This document shows positions 1 to 8,674 of a stretch of 64,000 nt of DNA, in pieces. This stretch comes from Marmoricola sp. (GTDB lineage: Bacteria; Actinomycetota; Actinomycetes; Propionibacteriales; Nocardioidaceae). The stretch spans positions 1 through 64,000 of the forward strand of contig JAOPXD010000029.1 in NCBI GenBank assembly GCA_025965315.1. The letters are read 5' to 3'. The notes below the pieces were generated by a model. The model did not search any database. It was not told the origin of the DNA and saw only the letters and a list, made by a program, of their open reading frames with translations. The position numbers and the translations under genes are program-made. Position 1 is the stretch's first letter. The number at the start of each line of letters is the position of its first letter.

Positions 1-1846
<1,846 letters not shown>

Positions 1847-1850
<4 letters not shown>

Positions 1851-2497
1851 GCCGCGGCTCCCTGGGTAAACAACGGATGGGCCGGTCGGTAGAAGCGATT
1901 GGCTTGAGTCTCGGTCGGTTGTCGCGGGTGGCTACAGCGCGTAGTCGGGTCGGTGAGGCCGACCTGCGCCAAGCGCACCTCGACAGCTCGCACTGAGGCG
2001 CCGAACAGGTGCGCCAGCTTGGCTGGCGACTGGACACCGCTGTACCAAGCTCGTTGTAACTGGACCTTCGGCACGAGAACGCAGCCCGCGAAGTAGTCGG
2101 CCGCTGCCTCACCTTGGTCCCAGCCGGACTGCTGATGACCGTCCTGATAGAGCTGGTCGTACTTCGAGTGGTCAACGATGTGTTTGTACTCGTGCATAAG
2201 AGTGAACCGCTGGCGTGCGACCGGCTCGTTCTCGTTCAGAACAATCAGCCAATGGTCACCGTTCCAGTAGCTCAGCCCGGACGTCGGAATAGAGCGCTGC
2301 GTAACGCGAATGCGAGGTAGCTCGACGACGACAGAGGCCTGCAGGGCCGGCGCATCGCTCGCGGTCAGGCGGCGAAAGAGGTTGGCCTGGCGCTCTGCGA
2401 CTCGTCGGGCCTCGGCGGATGTCAAAGCGTGCTCCGGGGTTACGGCACGCAAGGCCGCCAGGACGCTCGTTCGGTGTATCTGTTGTTCGATGGTCAT
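1847..2497 (-). CDS. immA: ImmA/IrrE-family metallo-endopeptidase
   Basis: This is a 216-residue protein with the zinc-protease motif HEYKH (HExxH) in LMHEYKHIVDH near residue 102 and a downstream acidic segment (GEAAADYFAGCVLVP) that supplies the third ligand in this family. ImmA proteases cleave XRE repressors such as ImmR to induce integrative elements. The gene lies 27 bp after such a repressor, and its stop overlaps the integrase start, so the three genes are probably co-transcribed. The C-terminal 50 residues are not conserved in a way I recognise. Family assignment is firm; the induction role is inferred from ICEBs1-type systems. Confidence 0.88.
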
Positions 2498-2524
2498 GTT
2501 GGCCTCCTTCCGTTTTAAATCGTT

Positions 2525-2905
2525 CTACTGCTCGTCCTCGCCGTTCCTCGGACCAGATGTGTCCTGGATGCCGAGGTCGCGCTGGATGATGGCTTCAATC
2601 TCGTTGCGTGCCTCGGCCGATAGCTGCCCGTCGTACTTAGTACGTAGGTAGGGGCGTATGTTCGGCAGGCCGCGCGGCGTCGGGTAGCCGGCTAAGACGT
2701 AGAGGTCGGCAACGGGTACGCCCAGCGTCTTGGCAATCTGTCCGAGGACTTCGGCCCGCGGGCTACTCACCTGGCCAGCCTCCAGGCGCACAATCTGGGC
2801 CATGTTGACGTCAACCGCGGCCGCCAGGGCTCGAGTGCTCAGCCCCAGTTCTTGGCGGCGTGCACGGAGGTAGTCGCCGAGGTCCTTTGCTTGCGTGTCG
2901 TCCAT
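2525..2905 (-). CDS. immR: XRE-family repressor, ImmR-like
   Basis: This 126-residue protein starts at ATG 2905, chosen because GGAG stands five bases upstream; the track's longer start (2974) has no such site. An N-terminal XRE helix-turn-helix occupies about residues 10-65 (LGLSTRALAAAVDVNMAQIVRLEAG). A short acidic C-terminal half follows. It precedes immA and the integrase on the same strand. A good -10 (TACAAT, 2931-2936 on the minus strand) and a palindrome over the -35 region suggest autoregulation. It likely holds the element quiescent until ImmA cleaves it. Confidence 0.85.
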   Translation of the reverse strand: MDDTQAKDLGDYLRARRQELGLSTRALAAAVDVNMAQIVRLEAGQVSSPRAEVLGQIAKTLGVPVADLYVLAGYPTPRGLPNIRPYLRTKYDGQLSAEARNEIEAIIQRDLGIQDTSGPRNGEDEQ

Positions 2906-2930
2906 TGAAGCTCCGTCAGTTAGTACTCTT

Positions 2931-2960
2931 ATTGTACCTGAAGCGATGCGAGAACGCATC
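2931..2960 (-). promoter_or_regulatory. Promoter and palindromic operator of the immR-immA-int operon
   Basis: On the minus strand a -10 hexamer TACAAT (2931-2936) lies about 25 bases before the immR start codon. The 16-bp palindrome GATGCG-AGAA-CGCATC (2945-2960, plus-strand reading) covers the expected -35 position. The same half-sites occur twice before the conjugation operon at 6728-6778. This arrangement fits repression by the ImmR-like protein, although binding is inferred. Confidence 0.65.
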
Positions 2961-2992
2961 ACTTCGTTGTGCATTCCACACCGCTCAGGCTG

Positions 2993-3367
2993 TTACATCT
3001 GCGGTCGAGGTTCATCGGGGTCTTGCTCGGTGCGCCACTGCTCGACAGTGTTACTAGCCTCGGACAACGGGAGCCATTCCGGGCGGTCGAATGGCGGAAC
3101 GCGGTCCCTGATTCCGTGTTCGTAGCTCAGCCACGACCGGGCGCGCTCTATCTCCGGTATCGACATGCCCGCGATGATGCCGCGAGCCGGCAGACGCGGC
3201 ATGACCAGCGTCTGGTCGACACAATCGACCAGCACCACGCAGTTCTCGCAGATGGCCTTCGCGACCTTCGCTCGGAACGGTTCGAGCCGGGTGTTGCAGT
3301 CGAAGTATTTGTCCACGACGAAGGCGGGGAGGTCGGCGCAGTTGGCCCCCTCAAGCGAGGACCTCAT
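2993..3367 (-). CDS. WhiB-like (Wbl) iron-sulfur protein
   Basis: This 124-residue protein has four cysteines spaced as in Wbl proteins: Cys10, Cys40, Cys43 and Cys49 (C-x29-C-x2-C-x5-C, with CENCVVLVDC readable). They are followed by GIIAGMS, which corresponds to the G[VI]WGG turn of the family, here with the tryptophan lost. Wbl proteins bind a 4Fe-4S cluster and modulate transcription through the primary sigma factor. The start overlaps the stop of the replication-relaxation gene (ATGA), so it is the last gene of the conjugation operon. An extra cysteine at 24 and the divergent turn make it an atypical member. It may link element transfer to redox state. Confidence 0.8.
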   Translation of the reverse strand: MRSSLEGANCADLPAFVVDKYFDCNTRLEPFRAKVAKAICENCVVLVDCVDQTLVMPRLPARGIIAGMSIPEIERARSWLSYEHGIRDRVPPFDRPEWLPLSEASNTVEQWRTEQDPDEPRPQM

Positions 3368-4356
3368 GCGTCGCCTCGCAGCCAGTCACCCCCTTCGCCT
3401 CGCAGGCACGACAACAGCTCAGCATCGGTCGTCACGCGGTAGTTGGCCGCCTTGAGATGGCGGGCGTTGGTAATGCGCTCGGCAAGCTTGCTGGCCCGCC
3501 GCTCGTCCGGCACCACCCACACGATGAGTGGGAAGACACCGTGCTCGGCCTCGGCCTGGCCGCTGCGGCGGTAAGCCTCGTAGCGGTCGCATTGCTTCAG
3601 TACAGTCGGCAGACTTTCGGTTCCCCTATCGACCTCGATGAACCAATGCTCTTCAAAGTCAGCGTCGTCGGGAGTCACGGTGATGGCGAACAGGTCGGGC
3701 TTGAGGACTTCGGTTCCGCCGAAACTGGTGAAGCGGCGCCAGGCTCGCGGCTCAATCACGCACTGCAAGACAGAGATACTGCCGCCGGCTCGTTCGGCCT
3801 GAACCAGCGCCAAGCGGACGTCTGCAATGGCGAGGTAGTGCGCGATAAAGCGCTCGCCGGGTTCGCGGACCGTGCCGGTGGCACCACGGCCGCTGCGCAG
3901 GTTGCGGAGCCGCTGACCAACGGATGTCAGCATCCAAGTGCTCGACGTCGAGCCCGCGTGAAGGCCACCGATATGTCGCCGCGTGCGCTCGATGAGCTGG
4001 TCTCGCTCGAGGCGCGCCAGGACCCGGCGGGCGACTCTTGCTCCTGAACCTTCTGAACTGTGGTCATAGAAGCAAAAGGATTCGATGTGCTTGCCCGTCA
4101 GGAAACGGTGCTCGGCTACCAGGTCGAGAACAGCGACGTCGCGAGGGCTGAGCCGAGAAAGGACATCGGTGAGCCCAGCTTGCCCGGGACCCCGGGCCCG
4201 GCGTTTGCGAACTGACGAGGACGGATTAGGAACAGACAGTCTTTCGTGTCCGCTAAATCGCTCGACGGGCTGCTGACCTGCGTCTCCGCCTTCGCGGTGG
4301 TCGTTTCGGCTGGTACGGCGACCGGTACAGCTGGAGTCAGGTCGGGTGCCGCTCAT
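3364..4356 (-). CDS. Replication-relaxation family protein
   Basis: This 330-residue protein has a basic, low-complexity N-terminus (about 1-60), a winged-helix-like segment (LSPRDVAVLDLVAEHRFLT...) and a C-terminal region with FIEVDRGTESLPTVLKQ, the hallmark of the actinobacterial Replic_Relax family (PF13814). Members are found on conjugative plasmids and integrative elements and are thought to act in plasmid relaxation or replication; biochemistry is limited. It overlaps both neighbours by 4 nt, downstream of the coupling ATPase and upstream of the WhiB-like gene, so the genes form one transfer operon. Confidence 0.8.
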   Translation of the reverse strand: MSGTRPDSSCTGRRTSRNDHREGGDAGQQPVERFSGHERLSVPNPSSSVRKRRARGPGQAGLTDVLSRLSPRDVAVLDLVAEHRFLTGKHIESFCFYDHSSEGSGARVARRVLARLERDQLIERTRRHIGGLHAGSTSSTWMLTSVGQRLRNLRSGRGATGTVREPGERFIAHYLAIADVRLALVQAERAGGSISVLQCVIEPRAWRRFTSFGGTEVLKPDLFAITVTPDDADFEEHWFIEVDRGTESLPTVLKQCDRYEAYRRSGQAEAEHGVFPLIVWVVPDERRASKLAERITNARHLKAANYRVTTDAELLSCLRGEGGDWLRGDA

Positions 4357-6515
4357 ACTTGCCTCCGGCGGCGTCCCGTTGTGCCGAGTTGGTCAGCCGG
4401 GGCCAAACCGTCGACCAGACTCTGGAAACCACGTTCAACCTCGTCAAGCGACCGACCGTAGCGTTCACGACTCATCCGGCGCAGCGCTTCTGGGTCCGAA
4501 ATGGCGGGGCTTGGCGGGAGAGTGCGGCCTGATGCGTAGGGATTGACCTTTCCGTTCGCGAACAGGCTGGCGTAGACCTCGTACTGCCCAAGCGACGTCA
4601 GGTCCTCGGGTGAAATCTCGGGGTGGCCCTTGCTGAATGTGACGGCGTCCTCATGACTCATCTGAAAAAGCACTCTGCTGCGGCAGTTGGCCAAAACGGC
4701 ACTCTTGAGCTCAGTGCCATATTGGGCGGCGAACTGATTTCCGAGCGTCCAAGAAGCGCCGAATCCCCTCGATTGGGCCAGCGCTTCGCCGATGTCGCCC
4801 AGGTGGAGGTAGTCCTGGGCCTCGTCAATGGTCACCATGATGGGGTGACGACGTTCTTGAGGGATGGCGGCGCGGGATTGGATGGCCTGCCACAACTGAG
4901 CGACCACCAACGACCCGAGCAACTTGCTGGTCTCGTTCCCGATGACGCCCCGGCGCAGCGGCACCAGCAAAATCTTGCGTTCGGTCAGCACTTGGCGCAT
5001 ATCGAATCGTGGCTCGACTTGGCCGACCACGGCTCGCAGACCTGGGTCGAGGAACCACTGGCGAAGACGATTCATGACCGGCGCGATGGCGGCACTGCGT
5101 TCCGCTTCCGACAACTTCTCGTACCAAGCCCAAAACGGGCCGAGCGCGATTGGGTCGTTGATGTGCTGGGTGAGCGACCGGCGAAAGCCGGTGTTGGTCA
5201 GTAGCAGCGGCAACATGACCAGCGAGGTGTTCGGGTGACGCGCCAATGTGAGGAGTGAACAGTTGAGGATGTCGTGCATCCGCGGGCCCCAAGCATCGGC
5301 ACCGTACATCGCCCTGAATACGGCGAGGACGCCATCGGCCACAACCTCAGCTGATTGACCCGGCGCGACATGAACGACGTTGAGCCCGACTGGTCTGGTC
5401 TCAGTTGGGTCTAGGACGACCACATCCCTGTGACGGTGTTCGGGGACGTGCTGCAGGACGTCTGCGAGGACGAGGTCACCTTTCGGCTCTATGACGCATA
5501 CCGCGCGGCCGTCAGCAATGTCTTGAGCTATGAGCCGTCCGAGCAAGGTCGACTTCCCGGCGTTCGTGGGAGATGTTACGAGCAGGTGCTGCAACGCGTT
5601 TCGCGCCGACAAACGAAGCGGCACGTCAACTCGTCCTGGCGCAGTACTGACCGCCACGACGCGGCCGGAGGTCGTACCGGGCGCCGGCTGTAGCAGCCGC
5701 GGGTGCAGCGGAGGCTGACCGGGCATGGCGGCATCGCCGACAGGCCACGCCGTCGCGACAGCCAAGACCTCGGCGATGTTCAGGCGCAATGGCCAGCCCC
5801 ATGGCGGCCGGGCTCCGACGTTGATACGGGTCGAAGACTCGCGGCGAAGCTTTAGCTGAACCCCAGGGCCCTCGTTCGTCCGCAGGGCACTCAGGACGTC
5901 GTGAGCAAGGTTACGACGGCGTGATGGCGACGGGGCGCTCACTCCGATGCGCACTGCGCAGGCGAAGCCATGGTCCGATGTCTTGGTTCGCAGCGCGGCA
6001 CGCTTCTCTCCATCCACGGGCCCACCGTTGCCGCGCCACAGCACAGCCCACCATGGGGCGGCGACCGACGACGGGCTGTTGTTGGGCACGGACAACGGCA
6101 CGCGCCCCGGACCAAGGACCACTTGCAGGACGAGGCACTCGTCCTCACCGGCTCCTGCGAGTGCTGTGTGAATGACCCGGGCACTATCTTCGATGCCAGC
6201 CGTCCGGAAGCTGCGGTGACGCGTTGTTGCCTTGACCTGACGAGCCACCGCGACCGGCGCGCGCTGACGGGCGCTGGTCACGACGGTTCCGGCGGTCAGT
6301 GTTGTGAGGAGGTTCGCTACCGCCGAAGCCTGGGGCGGCGGGCAGCCCACCCAGAACGTGACGACCCCGTTGCTACCGCGCGTTTCAAAGACCAACCGAG
6401 TTCCGCGCTGGTCACTCGATAGCCGTCGCAAAAGTGCCAAGCACGCCGTCTCGTCGAGGGGACGATGCCAGTGAATTTGGCGCCAGACCATGCGAGGGTC
6501 CGTCTGAGCACTCAT
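4353..6515 (-). CDS. Type IV secretion coupling-type ATPase (VirD4/TcpA/TraD-like)
   Basis: This 720-residue protein has a Walker A motif TNAGKSTLL at about 316-325, followed by CVIEPKGDLV as in coupling proteins, and a Walker B IMVTIDEAQDYL at about 557-568. The region with the QSRGFGASWTLGNQFAAQ segment matches the TraM-recognition/TraD C-terminal fold. The 300-residue N-terminal extension lacks clear membrane helices, unlike classical VirD4. Such ATPases bring DNA to a mating channel. No VirB4, lytic transglycosylase or relaxase gene was found in the window, so transfer may rely on a helper or on an unrecognised relaxase. Its start overlaps the stop of the small gene upstream. Confidence 0.85.
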   Translation of the reverse strand: MSAQTDPRMVWRQIHWHRPLDETACLALLRRLSSDQRGTRLVFETRGSNGVVTFWVGCPPPQASAVANLLTTLTAGTVVTSARQRAPVAVARQVKATTRHRSFRTAGIEDSARVIHTALAGAGEDECLVLQVVLGPGRVPLSVPNNSPSSVAAPWWAVLWRGNGGPVDGEKRAALRTKTSDHGFACAVRIGVSAPSPSRRRNLAHDVLSALRTNEGPGVQLKLRRESSTRINVGARPPWGWPLRLNIAEVLAVATAWPVGDAAMPGQPPLHPRLLQPAPGTTSGRVVAVSTAPGRVDVPLRLSARNALQHLLVTSPTNAGKSTLLGRLIAQDIADGRAVCVIEPKGDLVLADVLQHVPEHRHRDVVVLDPTETRPVGLNVVHVAPGQSAEVVADGVLAVFRAMYGADAWGPRMHDILNCSLLTLARHPNTSLVMLPLLLTNTGFRRSLTQHINDPIALGPFWAWYEKLSEAERSAAIAPVMNRLRQWFLDPGLRAVVGQVEPRFDMRQVLTERKILLVPLRRGVIGNETSKLLGSLVVAQLWQAIQSRAAIPQERRHPIMVTIDEAQDYLHLGDIGEALAQSRGFGASWTLGNQFAAQYGTELKSAVLANCRSRVLFQMSHEDAVTFSKGHPEISPEDLTSLGQYEVYASLFANGKVNPYASGRTLPPSPAISDPEALRRMSRERYGRSLDEVERGFQSLVDGLAPADQLGTTGRRRRQV

Positions 6516-6703
6516 TTGGAGCCCTCTGCCGTGCTCTTCTTCTCGCTTGCCTCAGCGTCGGCCTCCATCTGTGCCTGAGCCAGTGCGATGGCTGCGCGCG
6601 ACAGCCGACGCAGGTCAACCGGGTCGCGCTGAACGCTGCGGACCGAGATGCGGTGCGGGCGCCGAGAACTGCGACCGCGTGAGTACTTGTACGTACGTGC
6701 CAT
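6512..6703 (-). CDS. Small basic hypothetical protein, first gene of the transfer operon
   Basis: The ORF track begins this frame at 6784, but ATG 6703 (MARTYKYSRG) is preferred: AAGGAAG lies upstream and two operator-like palindromes occupy the region before it. The 63-residue product is very basic at the N-terminus (RTYKYSRGRSSRRPHRIS) and acidic and alanine-rich at the C-terminus. I recognise no family. The stop overlaps the coupling-ATPase start by 4 nt. A DNA-binding accessory role is possible but unsupported beyond charge and position. Confidence 0.65.
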   Translation of the reverse strand: MARTYKYSRGRSSRRPHRISVRSVQRDPVDLRRLSRAAIALAQAQMEADAEASEKKSTAEGSK

Positions 6704-6727
6704 TGATACCCCCTTCCTTGGTTGTCT

Positions 6728-6743
6728 GATGCACTTTCGCATC
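6728..6743. promoter_or_regulatory. Operator-like palindrome 1 before the transfer operon
   Basis: GATGCA-CTTT-CGCATC is an imperfect copy of the palindrome in the immR promoter (one mismatch in the left half). It lies 25-40 bases upstream of the small basic gene. Its centre is 35 bp from that of the second copy. Confidence 0.6.
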
Positions 6744-6762
6744 ATTGAACCTTTGAGTATGT

Positions 6763-6778
6763 GATGCGAATTCGCATC
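6763..6778. promoter_or_regulatory. Operator-like palindrome 2 before the transfer operon
   Basis: GATGCGAATTCGCATC is a perfect 16-bp palindrome with the same half-sites as the one at 2945-2960. Together with the copy at 6728-6743 it brackets the probable promoter of the transfer operon, as expected for joint control by the ImmR-like repressor. An oriT-related role is the alternative. Confidence 0.65.
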
Positions 6779-6869
6779 AGTCAACAGGCAGGTGCGCCCG
6801 TCCCGCTGGCGACCGGAACAAGGTCAACAGAGGTGGGACGGACACGATTTCGTTGTCGATTCCACGTCG

Positions 6870-7076
6870 CTACCAGCCGTTGTCTCGGCCCCGCAGCCAG
6901 CGCACGAGGACGCACGCGCCACCGGCTAGCCCAGCGATGATGATGAGCGGCACGGCGAGATGCTCAATGACCTGGACAGCCCACTGGAGCACGAGCACGC
7001 CGACGAGCAGGCAGACCGCAGCCCCCAGGAGGCGCGCGATGAAGGAGCGGCCGCCTGGGGGCTGGTAGGGGCTCAT
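6870..7076 (-). CDS. Small membrane protein (two helices)
   Basis: Translation from ATG 7076 (MSPYQPPGGRSF) gives 68 residues with two hydrophobic helices (LLGAAVCLLVGVLVLQWAV and LAVPLIIIAGLAGGACVLV) and a basic tail ending RWLRGRDNGW. The start overlaps the stop of the next upstream gene by 4 nt, which supports this start over the longer track frame. Small membrane proteins of this type are frequent next to transfer genes of actinobacterial integrative elements. No specific function can be assigned. Confidence 0.65.
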   Translation of the reverse strand: MSPYQPPGGRSFIARLLGAAVCLLVGVLVLQWAVQVIEHLAVPLIIIAGLAGGACVLVRWLRGRDNGW

Positions 7077-7273
7077 CGGATGTTGCGAGCCGAGCGGTGC
7101 GCGGCATCGAGCGCCGCTCGTGTTACCGCTTCCATCTGCGACTGGGTGTCGCGCTGAACCTGCCGGAGCTGCTTGGCTGCATTCTTCTGCCCGTCGTCGT
7201 GGCCCCACATGAATGCTGCGAGAGCTGTGGCGCAAAGGGCGACGACGACGAGGAACAAGACCAGGCCGACCAC
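7073..7273 (-). CDS. Small single-pass membrane protein with cytoplasmic helix
   Basis: This 66-residue ORF starts with GTG 7273. Residues 2-22 form a strong hydrophobic helix (VGLVLFLVVVALCATALAAF). A charged amphipathic segment rich in Gln, Arg and Lys follows. It overlaps the downstream small membrane protein (ATGA), so the two are probably translated together and may form a complex. The start codon is uncertain because no strong ribosome-binding site precedes it. Confidence 0.55.
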   Translation of the reverse strand: MVGLVLFLVVVALCATALAAFMWGHDDGQKNAAKQLRQVQRDTQSQMEAVTRAALDAAHRSARNIR

Positions 7274-7278
7274 GACGG

Positions 7279-7611
7279 CTACCTGTACCTAAGAGCTCGC
7301 TCAAGCGAACTGAGCTCTGAGATGAGGAAATGCGCATGGGCAGATTTGATGGCGTTCAGCTCGTTGGTCGCGTCGGGGCACTCCAGCTGCAAACTCTGGA
7401 CGAGGCGAGCGACCCTTGCGACATGGCCGGCTGCTGCACCGCACGCCGCTGACGCCACGTCGAGCTTGGCGAGCGCGACCTGCTCATCGTTGAAGGCGCG
7501 GCTGATGCGCAGCTCGGTCGAGGCTCGACCTGCGGAGATGCTGCGTTCCAGGCGTTTGCTGTCACGACGGGCGAGCCCGCCGCCTCCGCTGTAGGGGACT
7601 ACGTCGCTCAT
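7279..7611 (-). CDS. Hypothetical protein, helical
   Basis: This 110-residue protein starts at ATG 7611, shortly after GGAAG. The N-terminus is glycine-rich (YSGGGGLARRDSKRLER). The remainder is predicted helical with many Ala, Leu and charged residues. It lies five bases from the next small membrane gene in a run of minus-strand genes. No family recognised. It resembles the small accessory proteins that accompany transfer genes only in size and position. Confidence 0.6.
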   Translation of the reverse strand: MSDVVPYSGGGGLARRDSKRLERSISAGRASTELRISRAFNDEQVALAKLDVASAACGAAAGHVARVARLVQSLQLECPDATNELNAIKSAHAHFLISELSSLERALRYR

Positions 7612-7662
7612 TTCATTTCCTTCCTGTTGGATGGGGCACCGGCGGACTGCCGACGACTTGGT

Positions 7663-7926
7663 CTACGCGCAGCTGCGCAGGAGCGCTTCGAGCTCGGCGG
7701 CGTAGCGCGCATCCAGTTCTGCGGTGGCGGCCCGACAACTCGGGTGTCGAACCAGCTGGTCATGAAGAGCGTCGATGCGCTCCCACGAACTGGTCGGCGA
7801 CGGTCCGGTTGCGGTCGCGGCGCCGAAGCCCTTGATGATTCCGGCGACTTTGGCATGGTTCCGGAGGCACCACAGCGGGTCCATCCAGGGTGTGTCTTCT
7901 GGTTCGTACTCGGCGAAGGTGTTCAC
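7663..7926 (-). CDS. Hypothetical protein
   Basis: This 87-residue ORF starts at GTG 7926 with AAGGAG six bases upstream, a convincing translation start. The sequence is acidic at the N-terminus (EYEPEDTPWMDP) and helical at the C-terminus. It appears to be the first gene of the 7926-6870 minus-strand run, divergent from the genes at 8096. No family recognised. Confidence 0.55.
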   Translation of the reverse strand: MNTFAEYEPEDTPWMDPLWCLRNHAKVAGIIKGFGAATATGPSPTSSWERIDALHDQLVRHPSCRAATAELDARYAAELEALLRSCA

Positions 7927-8053
7927 AGGAGGCTCCTTGGTAGCGGTACTACCTCAGATGTTCCGGGCGCCGAGCGGGGTATGTCTGTCCGTGAGTTCTC
8001 CCCAAACCGGACCTGGAGGGGGAACCTCCTGAGGGTGCAACCGAAGGGCAGCA

Positions 8054-8082
8054 TTGCAATATAACGCGATATATCGTACAAT
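8054..8082 (+). promoter_or_regulatory. Strong sigma-70-type promoter with palindromic spacer, near-leaderless
   Basis: TTGCAA (8054-8059) and TACAAT (8077-8082) are separated by exactly 17 bp. The spacer holds the 10-bp palindrome CGATATATCG (8067-8076), a possible operator. Transcription should begin about 6-8 bases before ATG 8096, so the mRNA has almost no leader. This also shows that the track start at 8054 is wrong, because it lies inside the -35 box. Confidence 0.7.
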
Positions 8083-8095
8083 AGTTGTCGTAACA

Positions 8096-8632
8096 ATGAC
8101 CGCCGAGCAACACACACCGGAACAGGTACCACAGCAGGAGCAAGCGCCGCTCCTGTTCGACTTGGAGCGGATGCCGCAGGCACAGATTCGATATCTTGGT
8201 CGAGCGCTATCTCGGCAGGCCATCGAGCTACTCGAGCCCGACACCGATTGGTCAACCCGACAGCAGATACTGCGGCAAGCGCACCAGGGCGCACCGTACG
8301 CCGTCTACGAGGCCTTCAGTGGCGCGTTGGCTGCGTACTTCAACGCAGACCCCGTCGCCCGTTTCCCGTTCTTCAGTCGCCTCATTTGGAGTGGCCGAAA
8401 ATACGAAGCCCTTGCTGCCTACGAAGCGGTACGTGGTTTCCTGGGCACCCCCGTGGAGGAGCTGGCGATAGCCACTCTGGCGGCTGTCGATGCCGAGCTG
8501 TGGAGCCTTCCCGGGTGGCCGTCCGAGCACGCCGACGAGGCCCTGCCAGCGGAATACAGAGCGCGCTTCGACGCGTGGTCCGAAGCGATGGACAAGGACT
8601 GTCCTACGAGCCCCGGCAGGCCTGCGGAATAG
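8096..8632 (+). CDS. Hypothetical protein upstream of the STAND-type NTPase
   Basis: This 178-residue protein starts at ATG 8096 (MTAEQHTPEQVPQQEQ), dictated by the promoter position. After a Gln/Glu-rich N-terminus it contains predicted helices and conserved-looking aromatic clusters (YNF-type, RFPFFSRLIWSGRKYEALAAYEAV). I recognise no domain. The NTPase gene begins 42 bp downstream on the same strand, so the two probably share the 8054 promoter. It could be a regulator, sensor or partner of that NTPase. Confidence 0.65.
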   Translation: MTAEQHTPEQVPQQEQAPLLFDLERMPQAQIRYLGRALSRQAIELLEPDTDWSTRQQILRQAHQGAPYAVYEAFSGALAAYFNADPVARFPFFSRLIWSGRKYEALAAYEAVRGFLGTPVEELAIATLAAVDAELWSLPGWPSEHADEALPAEYRARFDAWSEAMDKDCPTSPGRPAE

Positions 8633-8674
8633 ACGCGAGAGGACCCAGGTCCAAGCGAGCCTCATAATCTGAGT

